Assembly (NCBI RefSeq): GCF_000091045.1 | Contig: NC_006694.1 | Coordinates: 552,501 to 592,500, forward strand | Direction of reading: 5' to 3' | DNA length: 40,000 bases | DNA from: Cryptococcus deneoformans JEC21 | Taxonomy: Eukaryota; Basidiomycota; Tremellomycetes; Tremellales; Cryptococcaceae | Shown: in pieces, positions 21,189 through 33,015 of the stretch | Layout: each line of letters begins with the position of its first letter | Position numbering within the stretch: position 1 is the stretch's first letter | Notes under the pieces: generated by a model | Seen by the model: only the letters and a program-made list of their open reading frames with translations | What the model was told of the DNA's origin: nothing | The model's database searches: none | Made by a program: the position numbers and the translations under genes

Positions 21189-23011
21189 ATGTCGCCTTCG
21201 TTCCTTCCATTGATTTCTTCCGTCTTCGCAATCCATATTCTGTTTTTCGCGTTTACCAGCTTTACTCAAACACACGCATACCCGCATAATCGTCGGCAGG
21301 GGGTTGCTTTGACGCGAGAGGGTTCGGAACCGTCACATGAGGCAGCCCAATCGATTCTGACCAACTCTGGTTCTGAATTGGGGCAAAGTTCTACAGCTTG
21401 GAACCAGCCAGATTCAACTTCTGCCGCTGTCTCCAGAATAGCCAGTGTTACGAGCGGCCCTACCACTAATGAGCTGACTAGCAACGCGATGTCCACCTTG
21501 TCACCTACCACTGTCGCCAGCGATTCCTCATTGACAGAGACCTTAACTTCGTCAACGCCGGTAACGACTTCCTTTACCCCTGTTTCGGGTCTCGCCTTCC
21601 CTTCGGTAACCCCGTCCCCATCAATCACTGCCTCTTCCTACAAAACCCTCACTTCCTTCATACCTTACATTCTCTCCAATGCCAACTCCATAGCAGTGCA
21701 CTCGTGGGAACTAGGGGCCTTCACAGAGACTCTTCTGGAGGTATACTACCCCCAGCTAACTCCTTTCGGATGGGACTGTAGAGCATTCGATGGAGAGGAC
21801 ATTCCTTGGAGCGTCTTGAAGATAGCGAAGGATGCTATTTCACATTATAATTGGACCGGTGCTCCAGGGCAAGATTTCGGTAAGAATTTACCGGATTATC
21901 TTTTTCCTGATACTACACCTCATGCCCACGTCTCTCAGGCTCTAGTAGGAGGTGATGGAGCATTGGGGGATCCTGTATCATTGGTACCAGCTGTCTGGTT
22001 GCTGGCAAGATTCGCCAGACAAGACGACGTCAGAGACAAGCTGGGTCTGAGATGTCCAGAAGACTACGCCTGGGCAGTGGGAAATCAGCTCGACTACTTA
22101 TTCAATGGGCCCGCAAGTGACAACGGTATATTCAGGTTTGATTAATTCCCAAGACGGATGTTGATGAAAGAGTGCAGGCACTATCTCTCAGAGGGAAGCG
22201 GGATTTGAAGTATGGTCCGACATGGGGTATATGATACCCCCTTCTTTGGCCTATCTTGGGCTTGACATCTCGGACGATAGTTTATTGAAGAAGGCTCTTG
22301 AACAATTCAGTTTGGAAAGTTCAGCCATGCTTGACACTGACCAGCTTATATATCAACACATCCCTGCAACGGATGCAAGATTGTGGGCAACTGGTAATGG
22401 ATGGATGACTTACGGTCTGATGCGCGATGTCAGTTATTCTTCTGGAATAGACTTTTATCACGATTGACTTTCTGCAGCTCGCATCTGTGAAAATGTCTTC
22501 ATTCGCCGAAGACTTGTCCTCCTTGAAGTCTGACGCCGAACAAACAATTGCCGGTGTCTTCAAAGCCCTTTTTGATCAACTTGGTGTAGGTCTTCCCTGC
22601 CATCCACTTGCTTTGAACATTGACATTCCTCTAGGAAGATAGTCTGCTCCCTGATTATATGCTTCAAGGCAACTCAACTTTAGCATTGGGAGATACAGCA
22701 GGGACAGCCCTGAGTGTCGCAGCATACTATCGCTTCCTCGAAATTGCACCTCACCTGACTAGCCAAGACTTGACTGCTAAAGCGGAAAAGGCCTTCGATG
22801 GGGTCGTAGCAAAAATTGACGATGATGGTTGGGTGACGCACGTAAGTTCGACAGAAAAATTTTATGGTTCACTCTGATACTCCAGCAGTGTGTCGACCCG
22901 ATGGGCACGTACGGTTGGGTTGTCTACCCGGAAGATCACTCACTGCACTCGCCGGAGGGACAGGCGTTCGCTGCCAAGATGTGGAAGGCTCGTACGGATG
23001 CCGGATACTAA
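21189..23011 (+). CDS. Secreted six-hairpin glycosidase, GH105-like (YteR-type)
   Basis: Probable secreted unsaturated glucuronyl/rhamnogalacturonyl hydrolase of the six-hairpin superfamily. Exons 21189-22125, 22178-22428, 22478-22585, 22635-22841, 22889-23011 give 541 residues. It starts with a hydrophobic signal peptide (about residues 1-30), then a Ser/Thr-rich linker to about residue 150 that should be O-glycosylated, then the catalytic barrel. GH105 hallmarks are VWSDMGYMIPP (Asp327 is the candidate catalytic acid), DARLWATGNGW (378-388), DTAGTALSVAAYYRF and the C-terminal CVDPMGTYGWVVYPED. Family enzymes remove unsaturated uronic acids from pectin or glycosaminoglycan fragments made by lyases. 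Adjacent to the acid-sugar catabolic genes, so it may supply them; the real substrate is unknown. The last intron has two possible acceptors (22885 or 22888), differing by one Gln. Confidence 0.85.
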
Positions 23012-23293
23012 ATATCTAATCTTAGTATCTTCATACTTATTTCCCTTTTTGGCAATCTTGACATAAAACCCTTCAGTATTCTTCAATTTGCGTATAGAAT
23101 TCGTAGGACATTTGCCCTGTTCGGAGGCTGGTCTTCCGTACAGCTATTTGATAATGACACTGTAAAATTTTAGAGTATGCTGGTCGATGACCGAGTGCTT
23201 CCTCCGGTGCTAAGGTTGAAATTTTGTGCCATCGAATATGAAATGGAATCGACAGTTTATCATTCTAATGGGCATATCTTGTAACATGTCGTC

Positions 23294-26200
23294 CTACATG
23301 ACAACGCAATCTTCTCTGACAGACAAGGCATACATGGCCTGTATTGCATCAGCACATTGCATTGGCTTGCTAGTTAAAAACTGACCTTGTCAACAGTCTT
23401 TTCAATCTTCTTCCAGTCAGACCTTCTCTGAATAAACTCGTAGATACTTATTCCTTTGTCAGGATGCGGGCTATCCTGGATTATCGATAGACTTACTCTT
23501 CAGGAGTGAAAGCGCCCCCATATCTTGATACATCCCTCACGATCTGCGCCAAATCCTTTGCATCAGACACGATGTACACATTTCCAAGCATTTTGAGATC
23601 AGAAAAGTCATCTGTGATACGCTGCTGCTTCAGCGAAGAGACAAAGTCATAATAGGCATTCAAATCCGCGATGACTTGGAAGCCACCTTCGAGAGAGATG
23701 ATTTGTCGCTTAATATGACGCTGGATGATACTTTTGAGGAAAATATTGACAATTAACGTTATTTCTACAGGCGGGATTTGGATCTCAATTACTTACGCTT
23801 CCAAACGGATCCCCACCTCCTGATAGAAAACTTCCAATACCTCCTTAGATGTACTCCCCTTTAACAAGTTGCAATGCATTTCGAGACACATGATAGCCTC
23901 TTTACAACCTTGTGTAGGGCCTAGCTCCATTGGCGTACCCTCCACAGGATAATACTCTCTAGGACCAGTCTTGACCAGTATTATATGTTCAACCTGTGTC
24001 GTTCATCAGCACCTTCGTTGTTGAGTGATGCCATCATCGATTATATAACTAACCTGATTCATCAGCACCTCAATCCCAGCATTAAGTCCAGCAGCCACGG
24101 CGTCGTCCAGGACACTCTCAAACCTTTTTTTCTCCCTCATAACTGCATTCAAAAAGTCCGTTTTATCGACATATGGCGATAGCTCTTTATCGAAGTAGAC
24201 TTGAACCATAGACTGAATGGTATCACCTATGTGGACAAGTTCGAAAAACTGTAAAAGGGGCGCAACGCTAGTTGTTTCTTCGTGTTCAGCAGGTTTGTAG
24301 GTGCTCATCTGATTTGTAGCTCTACGCAACGATTAATATGAACGTCCTCGAATCTGACGCACTCACATTTTGAATCCAGGGGCAATATGCCTGTCTCCAA
24401 CCGCCTTTAACAGGAAGATAAAAATCTCTTCAATCGCCTCTCTCACCTTCGTTCCGACCTTCCCGGGATACTTCACAAACGTCTCTGCTCGTTTCAAGGA
24501 ATCTCGATCCACCTGAATTAACTCTAACGCGGTATCAAGTGAAACGAGAAGCTGAAGGCGATCAAATGATTTGTTGTTTTTTGGACTGGGTGTGGATGGA
24601 TGAGAGCTTTCCAGCGAACCAGCAGCTGACCTCGCATGGGAGTCGTTCGAACTGCTCGCATGACTAGGCTCTAGAGCTTCTTTGACGTTCTCTACATTTT
24701 CTGTCACTCTCACTCCTTCCATAATATCGTCATTCGTCATATCTTCTGCTGTCTTCTCATCCACATCTGTCACTTCGAATACTACCTCCTCGCCGTCTTT
24801 CACCTCTTTGACGACTCCTCCTTTACCGGTCCATTTTTGCGGATTGAGCATCGCCAGACCGCTCACAGCTTGAGTTCCGCCGCTGACGATCGCGTTGACA
24901 CCGAAGGTGACAGTACGGGGTACAATAGTGACAGGAAGAAGCAAAGCATCCTTGAATGAGGCAAGGACATTGCGCTTAACTTGGTCAGGGTTGGCGGAGA
25001 TTAGGAAGGTAGGGGTGTGTGACTTGGAAAGTTGTTCAGAATCACTCGTGCCCAGCTAATAAGTCATAAGCTGCGAATCAGATCAAAACTGATGGGGCTC
25101 ACTTGTTGTTCCCATATTCGGCAGATATCCTCTAGATGATGCTTGACACGTTCAGTTTCATCATCTAAATAGTCATCAAGATGCTCTTCAAACATGTGAA
25201 AACTGCAAGAACCACAGTATGTAAGCACAATTTTTTCCGTCTATGGATCACAATGATTATACTCACACACTATCCTCAACTTGCTCCTTCTTTATTACAT
25301 TTTGCTCATCTCCTAGCACCTCCATGGCTACATCCACGAGCTTCCATGCTTGGACGAAGGTAGCCGCGGCAGCACGTAAGAACAAGTCTTGCGAAACTGC
25401 ACGTGCTTGGGAAAGAAGGGGATGGATGTATTCGCCGATCTATTTTGTCAGTCTAAGTATTTAAGTTGCTTCAGCTGTTAGAAAAATGAACACACAACTT
25501 CGTTGGATAGTCTGTCGCAAAATGATAAAACCACCTTTGCTTTGGAAGGAAAAACGGAATGGGCTATCTCAGCATCTATCCTGAAAGCCTCCAGGACGTG
25601 TGACATAAATGCGTCCATGGGAGTGAAATCCAGCTGGCGAATTGTAGCTCCTGACTGTGTCTGTACCTTACTACAATATCACTCGTCAACCAGCAGCCGT
25701 GTTATGAAAATGATATAGTTAGAACTCACATAATGTTTTCCAAGGAATCCCACCTGGAAGTATCATAAAACACCTCTCTTTTCTCCACCCACACTCTTCC
25801 ACATTCCCACTTTTCCCTATCCCCACCACCAGCTTCCCAAACTTTCCAACTACTTTCAGCAGCTTCCTTCATGCCTTCTTCGTCCTTCTTTCCGTCAGAC
25901 ACTTCAAATGCTACAAGACAGGTCGAATCAAAACGATCAGCCGCAGCTAGTAATGCTTGGCGAAGGAAACCCCAGTCACGTAAAGGCTGAAGTTGCGGTG
26001 ATAGAAAACGTATGAGAGAAAGCAAAACAGATGATTGATGGGAAAGTGAGGGTGGCAAGGCAGTGGTGGGTGAAGGAGGAAAGAGTAGGGAAAGTGTTGA
26101 ACTGGGTGACGGGGATGATCGGAGGTGTTTGCAGAAAGGCAGAAGAGAGAGGTGGTGTGTTTTATAGGCTAAATAGTATGGACCTGGCGAATGGGATGAA

Positions 26201-26899
26201 AAAGAGGCGGAAGGTAAAGGCATAGTAGGAGTAAGAGCGAAGAAACCTGTCGTCCGACCATGTGAGCTACTGCTGCCCGTCGGTCGTGAAGGTAAGGGTA
26301 AGTCCTCAAAGTCCAAAAGGTTCTGCTCCTTCGAAGTGCCCCATTGCTGTGTATTGGTGCCAAATTTGCCTTGAGGTACTGTCGGTTTAGCGGTCTCAAA
26401 ATCCCCGAAATCCACATCTTCAAATACATCCTTGTCCTGCCCTGTGAAGTCCCCAAAGTCATCTTCAAGAACTGAAGCTTGCTGGGCTGGAAAGGACGGT
26501 TTCCTCTGAGTTGATACTGGCGGCTTGAGTTCATTATCCTTCAAATTAGCCGTGAACGGGGCTATATCAGATCAGCCCTGAATGTTAATACGTATGTAGC
26601 TCACCAATGGACTCGTGCTCTATGCCAAGGAGGGTGCATCTCCATTCCCAACCTCTCTCGTCTTTAACCAGGTGGGCAAATGCTCTGTTGACCCTCGCAG
26701 CATTTGGTAGATCGGGAATGGGTAATAGCTCGATAATCCTAAGTATGACATCTTCTGGCCATCTACCTATGAATTGTGCAGGTGCTCCTGAGCGTGGACC
26801 ATGTTTTGAAGGCTTGAGGACCGAAGCAAAGCGATTCGAGAGATGGGATGCTGATTGAAATTGTGGTCTTGAGGGAGCTATGGGTGCCCATTTGTCCAT
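23294..26899 (-). CDS. RCY1: Recyclin-1 (F-box protein of endosomal recycling)
   Basis: Rcy1-type F-box protein acting in recycling from endosomes to the plasma membrane, with a Sec10-like helical body (family knowledge). Exons 26899-26605, 26561-25730, 25670-25496, 25439-25267, 25202-25103, 25055-24367, 24321-24054, 23993-23797, 23730-23497, 23446-23386, 23338-23294 give 1022 residues. The F-box lies at about 44-85 (WPEDVILRIIELLPIPDLPNAARVNR). Next is an acidic DDFGDF / DVDFGDFE region resembling adaptor-binding motifs, a Pro/Ser-rich linker, then the helical domain with NVLASFKDALLLPVTIVPR. The protein ends CVVM, a CaaX prenylation box, as in yeast Rcy1. The 15-codon last exon alone carries the CaaX box. 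The start at 26899 is the Met nearest the conserved part; 27031 is an in-frame alternative. Confidence 0.9.
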
Positions 26900-28390
26900 C
26901 CTGGCAGGGATGTATGTGTTGTATGCTTTCCAATCACTTTGGCTGGCGAATTGGCTATTGCGATCAAACTGCGTCTTTAGCGACTTTTCATGGACGAGCG
27001 ACACATAATAGCAGCAGCGAGTTATACGCACGTAGTAACAAATGAAATAGCGACTAAGCCGATCCGTGCCTACACGAGCCAGCAGTTCAGTTACTTAGGA
27101 GCCTAGCAAAAGCGCGTGTCACTTTTTATAGGCATGGAAAACAGTGAGGGAATTCAAAATGGGAAAAAGAGCCTCCGTCGTGATGATACGTAAGAACGAA
27201 GAATCATTAAGAACTTGAACTGTCTGTTGTAAGGCGAAAAAAAATAGGCGATGCAGCTTCTAAGGAGATGCTACCCTGATATACATACTTCACTCCGAAG
27301 AGAACGAGAACATGGTTCGAGAGATCATGGTTATTCCCTTCTCTATAAATTAAAACATAGAAAAGGAGGATGTCCCCAGTTGAATTCCCTTTATTAGTTA
27401 GCTGTCTATTTCCATCATCTCTCCCTCTATTATTGATCAATGACAATGAACATAAATGCCCTTCCAGTCTTATAGCGCCCCTAATATTACGTGCCTTGCC
27501 CTGCAAAGGATCGGCGCTTCTTGAGTGGAAGCTGCTGCTGCGGTCTGCAATCTTTGTTGTGTTGCTTCGTAAGGAGTAGTGTTACCCTCGAGGAGGAGGG
27601 GGCACTTGTTGGTTGGTCAGTCTGCATACCTTCATGTACGTTGTCTCTAGGGCGTGTTAGGGTGTGTTCCTAAGCAGAGCCCCAAGCTGATATGTCTTGT
27701 TTCGTCCTTATTGATAGTTGATTGAGATTCTTTCCCCCGTCCAAGGATTTCTCAGACATCGATCTTATTAATCCGTGTATCGCCAGGTAGTAGCCCTAGC
27801 CATAGTTGTAATGCAATGTATCTGCTTTTCCTGGCCCAACTTTGCTACCACTTATGTCTCAATATTTTATATTTCCCTCTTATCCTGAATCACCTAGGGA
27901 CGCCCTCCTTTGAGCCTCCATGTTAATCTCTGTGTGATAGTAAGCTGTTTGGGGTGGATTGATGGATAGTGGGGGAGTAACCAAGAATCCAATTTAAAAC
28001 ACGCTTGTTGATCCTCGACAATTGCCCACAAGGATTGTAGAATCGAGACCCAGTAACTAATAATGGCCAATGACCGACGGATGGCCGCTGTCGGAAATAG
28101 TTGACTGGCCAAAGGCGATGGGAAAAATGCAAATAAGGACGACGATGCATCCTCTTGTCACGACAAGGGACGGTACAAGGGATAATAGAGGAGAATGAGA
28201 TAAACATCCGCCATCCACCATGAATGCTCTGTTTATTAACCAGAAGTCAGACAACCAATCCGGGCCTGTTTCTGGGTTTGCGAGCAGCACAGTACATGGA
28301 ACACGGTTTCATCCCTTCCGTGAGACATTAATTTCGCATGACTACGTTTCCCGCATGTGATTTCCCAATATTCTTTTTTATATCTTATCA
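26900..28390. other. 1.5-kb intergenic region, RCY1 promoter and RRM-gene 3' flank
   Basis: Stop-rich sequence on both strands. The left part should contain the RCY1 leader and promoter; the right part the 3' end of the RRM gene. I find no conserved protein, tRNA or repeat. It is long for this gene-dense window, so a non-coding transcript is possible but nothing in the sequence proves it. Confidence 0.35.
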
Positions 28391-29385
28391 TCAGGCGGCC
28401 TTTCCTTTGGCTCGATTGACTTTAGCGCTTCCGTTCGACGCTTTTGTATTCTTGTTCTTCTTGTTATTCTTCGAATGATCCCCAGGAGAAGGGTTTAATC
28501 GCGATAGAAGATCCGCACCAGCAGAATGGGACTTGACATTGGCTTTTTGTTTATTCGCACTGTTGACAAATTTAGGCGTCAAGTTCCCTCCTATCTCTAA
28601 TAAAGGCTCTTACTCACCCTCCCTGCTGCTTCCTCCTATCATCTTCTTGGCCCGCCTTTCCGATCCTCTTCAGCAACGCCAGACCTGGGGGAGCACTCTC
28701 AGCCTGCGCATGCATTGCACCGGCCGCTTTCTTTCCAGACATGCTATTTCTCTGAGCACTGTGTCGTTGCGCCTGCTGGTTGGTTTGTGTTGGTCCTGAG
28801 CTAGCCTTGGGCCCTGTGGGGATTGTCTTGCTTTGCTGATTCGCAGGTCTTGCAGGGGCGACGGAGTTCGTTAGGGGGAGAGATACATGCGATGGAAGGA
28901 CGTGATGGACTTGAAGCACCAGTGCTGAACAGGTAGTTGCATTTTGTGAGCAAAGGTATTGAATCATGAAAAATGATTAAACTTACATCCATCAATCGGT
29001 TGCCCAGAATATTGAGCCCTGATTCTTTCCGCATCCTCAGCAGTCTCCACATACACAAGCATTACCCCTTGAAAATCTCCATTTTCGCTGTGAAGGCTCG
29101 TAACAGATGTTGTGAGGGGTGAGAGATGCAGAGGTTCTGAGAGGAGAAGGTCCTAAAAAGGATAGGAACAACATCAGAAACTATTTGTTCAAAAACGGGC
29201 AATAAACTCACGCGTAAATCACTAGCAGTGATATCGGGAGGCAGGCCAGCGAAAAGAACGCGGTGGGGTTCTCGCGACAAAGGTTCTCTGCTCGGCAACG
29301 CCGAAGTGGATGGCGTAGAGTAATAAGCGGCTGGTTGAACTGGCGGTACACCTTGTTCGTAGTTGTTATAGCGAGGATAGGCCAT
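28391..29385 (-). CDS. RRM-domain RNA-binding protein
   Basis: Exons 29385-29212, 29152-28987, 28924-28618, 28559-28391 give 271 residues. A single RNA recognition motif covers about residues 35-115: RNP2-like VLFAGLP, then a degenerate RNP1 (GVMLVYVET), EDAERIRAQYSGQPIDG and SLVLQV. The rest is Gln/Ser/Pro-rich low complexity (NQQ, QQAQRHSAQRNS) and a highly basic Lys/Asn-rich tail ending KVNRAKGKAA. Two short hydrophobic helices, LALLKRIGKA and GADLLSRLN, look like linear interaction motifs. I do not recognise the specific family; role in mRNA handling is only suggested by the RRM. Confidence 0.8.
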
Positions 29386-29767
29386 GATGTAATAGTCTTA
29401 GGTCGGGTTAGATCGATGGATGTCAAGAAGCGAACGAACGACGGAAAGAATAGTAATTATTGTACGCCAAATGCGTGCGTGTGTAGCGAGTGATACGCAC
29501 GAGCCCGTAATTAAATTAGAATGCAGAGCGGATAGCGGGAACAGATTTTCAAATGCTCTGATTACAATTTACAAAGCATATTATTACGAACATAACAAAT
29601 CAATTATGTGGCCCATGTGAATAGACTTGTATATACCGTACGTATAATTCTATTATGATGGGTCAAATTACTCGCTATTCATCTCTATCAAGCCACATCG
29701 GTGTTTCTGGATTATTTGTACATCCTGTCATTATAGCATTGATACATACAAAATCATCTACACTGAT
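29386..29767. promoter_or_regulatory. RRM-gene promoter and EXO84 3' flank
   Basis: 382 bp between two minus-strand genes. AT-rich around 29560-29660. A plus-strand open frame from 29655 runs antisense to the proposed EXO84 tail exons and is not called. Confidence 0.35.
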
Positions 29768-32627
29768 CTACAAATACCGTTCCATAGAGGGCCTTGGCGG
29801 GGCCCTGCCTCGTTTTTCGTTTCGAGGTGATAAACTTGGTGATGGCTCTCTGGTTTCTTTGATATTCAATGTCGCCCTTCCGCTGTCTCCTCCACTGCTG
29901 CTAGCCCCCACACTTGGCATTCTTGGTCGGGAATGGACGTTTAACGGGGCAACACTATTCTTAGTAGAAACTGTTGCTTCTCTCTCGCAGCACCGAACTA
30001 GATTGACCAACTCCAGAGTTAGATCCTTCGGTCACAGGAGAAGAACCAAAGTATGAGGCGGCTTCTATATTCTTCGGTTTGTTTGGTTTGTTTGTTTCGA
30101 GTTTGGAAAACGGCCAGGGCCGCGTTTAGTAGGTGCATGCGTGCCTAAATGTAGAACTGATTCGCGCACCTGATCAGGACGCGGCCAGGAGGATTCCTTG
30201 CGTTTTCAGACAGAGGTGAATACGGAATGGGGATAGTCTGAAGGATTAGATGAAGGTTGCAGAAGGGAAGAGAGAAGGAAAGTGAAATCGAGCCCTACGT
30301 CTCGTAGCAACTGGTAGGTTTAGGTGATGATTTAGCAATGTAACTTATTACCGACAAATGGCCTACCTTTCGATTCTGCGTAGCTGTAACGTGCAAGCAT
30401 TCATTAACAGTGGATTCACTGATGTTGGGTGCATCCATCTGACGCCTGAAAAGATCCGCAAACGTTTCAATTTGCTGTTTCGCCCAAGTAACAAAGCCTA
30501 AGACCAAGCAAATGAGTATAATGTCTCCGACAGATTGGATTACTCACCAGACGCCATGTTGTTCTCTTTGAAAGCGTTCATGTACCAGTCGCTGGTATGC
30601 CTGATAATGGTGAAGATCACCACAGCCAATTCATTGATGTAGATGCTAACATCTCCATCGCATTTGATACTTCGCACCCTTTTAAACATTAACTCTCTCC
30701 TGGACTCCAAAAAAGAATCCCGAGCATGATCGGCAAGGTCGAGTCGGACAAGAAGTGATATAAGGCGGGCGGATGAAGATTTGCGAAGGTTTGAAGAAGA
30801 AAGGTCGTGCGAAATCTGGGATACCAGAGAAGGAACTAACTGCTCGAGGCGAGATACGAGGAGGGAATGGGCGGAGGAGTTAGATTCAATGGACTTGGAG
30901 AGAGCTTGGCCTAACACGTATATAAGCGAAATTCCTAATACCAACAAAAAAGTCACCTTTTTCCACTAATTTCACTGATTCTTCCCAATCTCGAATGGCA
31001 ATGGCCATTGTTAGTTCGTCGCCGTACTCATCAATCCACCGAAGATCCTTCGAGTCCGCCATGGATGGCCCAATGGTAGAAAGAGGATGTCCAGAATTGC
31101 CAGTACCATTTCCGTTCTTCTTTGTTTCCGTCAGTCACTGAAAAGATACACTGATTAAACTTACATCGCCTAACCACATAGTTTTTCTTCGCTCTTGCTC
31201 CTTTTCACTATCCTTTCTCTTCTTTTCATTGGCTTCTCGAGATATTTGTCTGAAGGCGTTAATAAGTGCCCTTTTGTCATCGGATTTCTGCGTTCTGTAG
31301 ACACAATGTTCTTTCCCGCGGTGAACCTTGATCACGTTAACCAATTCTACGCCGAGTATCAGTCGATTCGTTATGCCGTAATGACGTCACTTACCGCCGC
31401 CATCCTTGACATCAACAATCCCCAGCTCAATGAGATTCCAACACCGTTCAGCAACCATCCTACCTCTGTCCCTATCTTTCTCATCGCCCACACTGGTGGT
31501 TGAGCCCCCCTTGTTTCTTCTCTTGCCAGCTATTAAAAGCACATCGTTCAACAGAAAGATGCTAACATTTTGTTTAGGTTTGTAAGTTGCAGGATTGAGC
31601 TCGACCACGCCATGGAGCTCAAAAACGAGGTGACGGCCAGCTACTACGGGTAGATACTTCTGGGAACCCTCGACGATAGACCATAATTGGGTCAACTGAT
31701 TACGATAGAGGTTTTGAAGGTCAAAGACAGACTTGCGCTGTGTGCGACGTCGTTCCACTTCCAGACCTCAGCGATGACCAATGGTAGCCCGATCGGCGAC
31801 TCACAGTTGCCATTACGGTCGAGGGTAGGTGCTAAAGTATCTTCCATTCCCATCAATTGGGGAAGATCTTTCCACTGTCCTAGTAGCTCTTTGAGTTCAA
31901 GCATGTCATTCTCCAAGGTAGATATTTCTTTGGATATTGCGACAAACTCCGCATAGCTATGTTTGATGTAAGAACATTCATGAATGCTGAGTAATGGAAA
32001 GACTTGCTGTTTAAACACTGTCCTCTGTAACTCTTTCTTGTTCGCCTGCTTTTCTCTCATTAGAGCAGCCACGAATCTTCGTTTTTCCTCCTCGTCTGCG
32101 CCTGTCAAAACCTTTTTCACATAAGCTTGCGCGTCGACCTTCTCATTGCTGAGCTCTTCTAAATTCCACTCTTCCTCCAACGTAGCATCTGCGGCGCCAC
32201 GGCGCCCGATGCTTTCATCTACAAGGTGCTCTTGGGTATCAAGAGGTTGAGACGACTGGATGCTAGATTCCTTCAAATCTGAAGCGCCATACAGGCCGAA
32301 TGGAGAAGCGGCCAAGTCTTCCCCCGGTGTTTCAATGTCGAGACCTCCGTATGGATCAGCCGTTAGGAAATCGGACGCTCCAGGAAGTGGAGGAGGCACA
32401 GAAAACGACTCATTCCCCCCATACCTAGAGGGTACGATCAGCAAGTCTTTTGTTAGAATATGCTAAAGCAGTCACCTCATACTCAAGCGCTTCTTTATCT
32501 TTTCTCCGACCTTTGACATGCGCTTCTGTTTGTTATCGTTAGGTAGGGGTGGACGAGCTCCTCGGTCAAATTGAACTGAGGCCGGTCCACGAGGGATGGC
32601 TGTTGATGGTCGACGTAAAGAGGCCAT
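29768..32627 (-). CDS. EXO84: Exocyst complex subunit Exo84
   Basis: Subunit of the exocyst tether for secretory vesicles at the plasma membrane. Exons 32627-32476, 32424-32008, 31956-31805, 31757-31395, 31346-31165, 31119-30957, 30910-30548, 30497-30367, 30310-30224, 30169-30112, 30064-30012, 29959-29768 give 770 residues. Diagnostic parts: TVFKHYAEFVAISKEISTLE and DMLELKELLGQW (N-terminal coiled coil), a PH domain (HLVFELHGVVELNP ... FLLNDVLLIAGKR ... WNLIELGIVDV) and the C-terminal helical bundle ending LLRDVGLDFTFLLSSLL. The intron 31957-32007 is proposed as GC-AG. The last three exons code a Ser/Pro-rich basic tail (ending RPSMERYL); without that splicing the frame would stop at 30206 after FTSV, giving 675 residues. 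The tail is supported by in-frame phases over three introns of 54, 47 and 52 nt, though one donor (GTTTTC) is weak. Confidence 0.88.
31957..32007 (-). other. Putative GC-AG intron in EXO84
   Basis: Read on the minus strand it begins GCAAGT and ends ATAG, 51 nt. Removing it joins VFK-H-YAEFVAISKEI, the expected exocyst sequence. The nearby GTCTTT donor would shift the frame. The segment has no stop codon, so an unspliced model would keep 17 foreign residues in the coiled coil. Confidence 0.65.
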
Positions 32628-33015
32628 CGTATCGGATTCCTCGTTGCTGATGGTATGGTCGAGTCAGTCCAGAGAGTTTGTTATCCAGTTCTATGTGCGT
32701 GCGAGAATTTGTATCTGAGCAAGCTCTGCGGCCGAATTCAGTTGTCATCGCTGCGTCGCCGTTACGCGCCTTTTGTTGACTCGCAGCGAATGGAATGCGC
32801 ATACCTAAAACGATGACGTAATAATCAACTCTCGACGACTCGGATGCGGTCCTTAATACGCCGACCCCTTTTAATCCTTCTTGCAGCACCGCGCCAAGGT
32901 ATGACAAAAATTCAGAACAAAGAGGAAGGCCCAAGCAGTTGCGTTTCCGAGAGGATAAGTGAACGATATTTCAAACATTCATCTACAACGAAAAAGTCCA
33001 CGTTTATCATCTATA
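32628..33015. promoter_or_regulatory. Divergent promoter between EXO84 and the CDF transporter
   Basis: 388-bp head-to-head region with no clear TATA box. A minus-strand open frame covering 32566-32934 has no conserved content beyond the EXO84 first exon region. Confidence 0.4.

Noticed and set aside
29655..30056. 133-codon plus-strand open frame downstream of EXO84
   Set aside because: It is antisense to Ser/Pro-rich coding-like sequence on the minus strand that joins EXO84 in frame.
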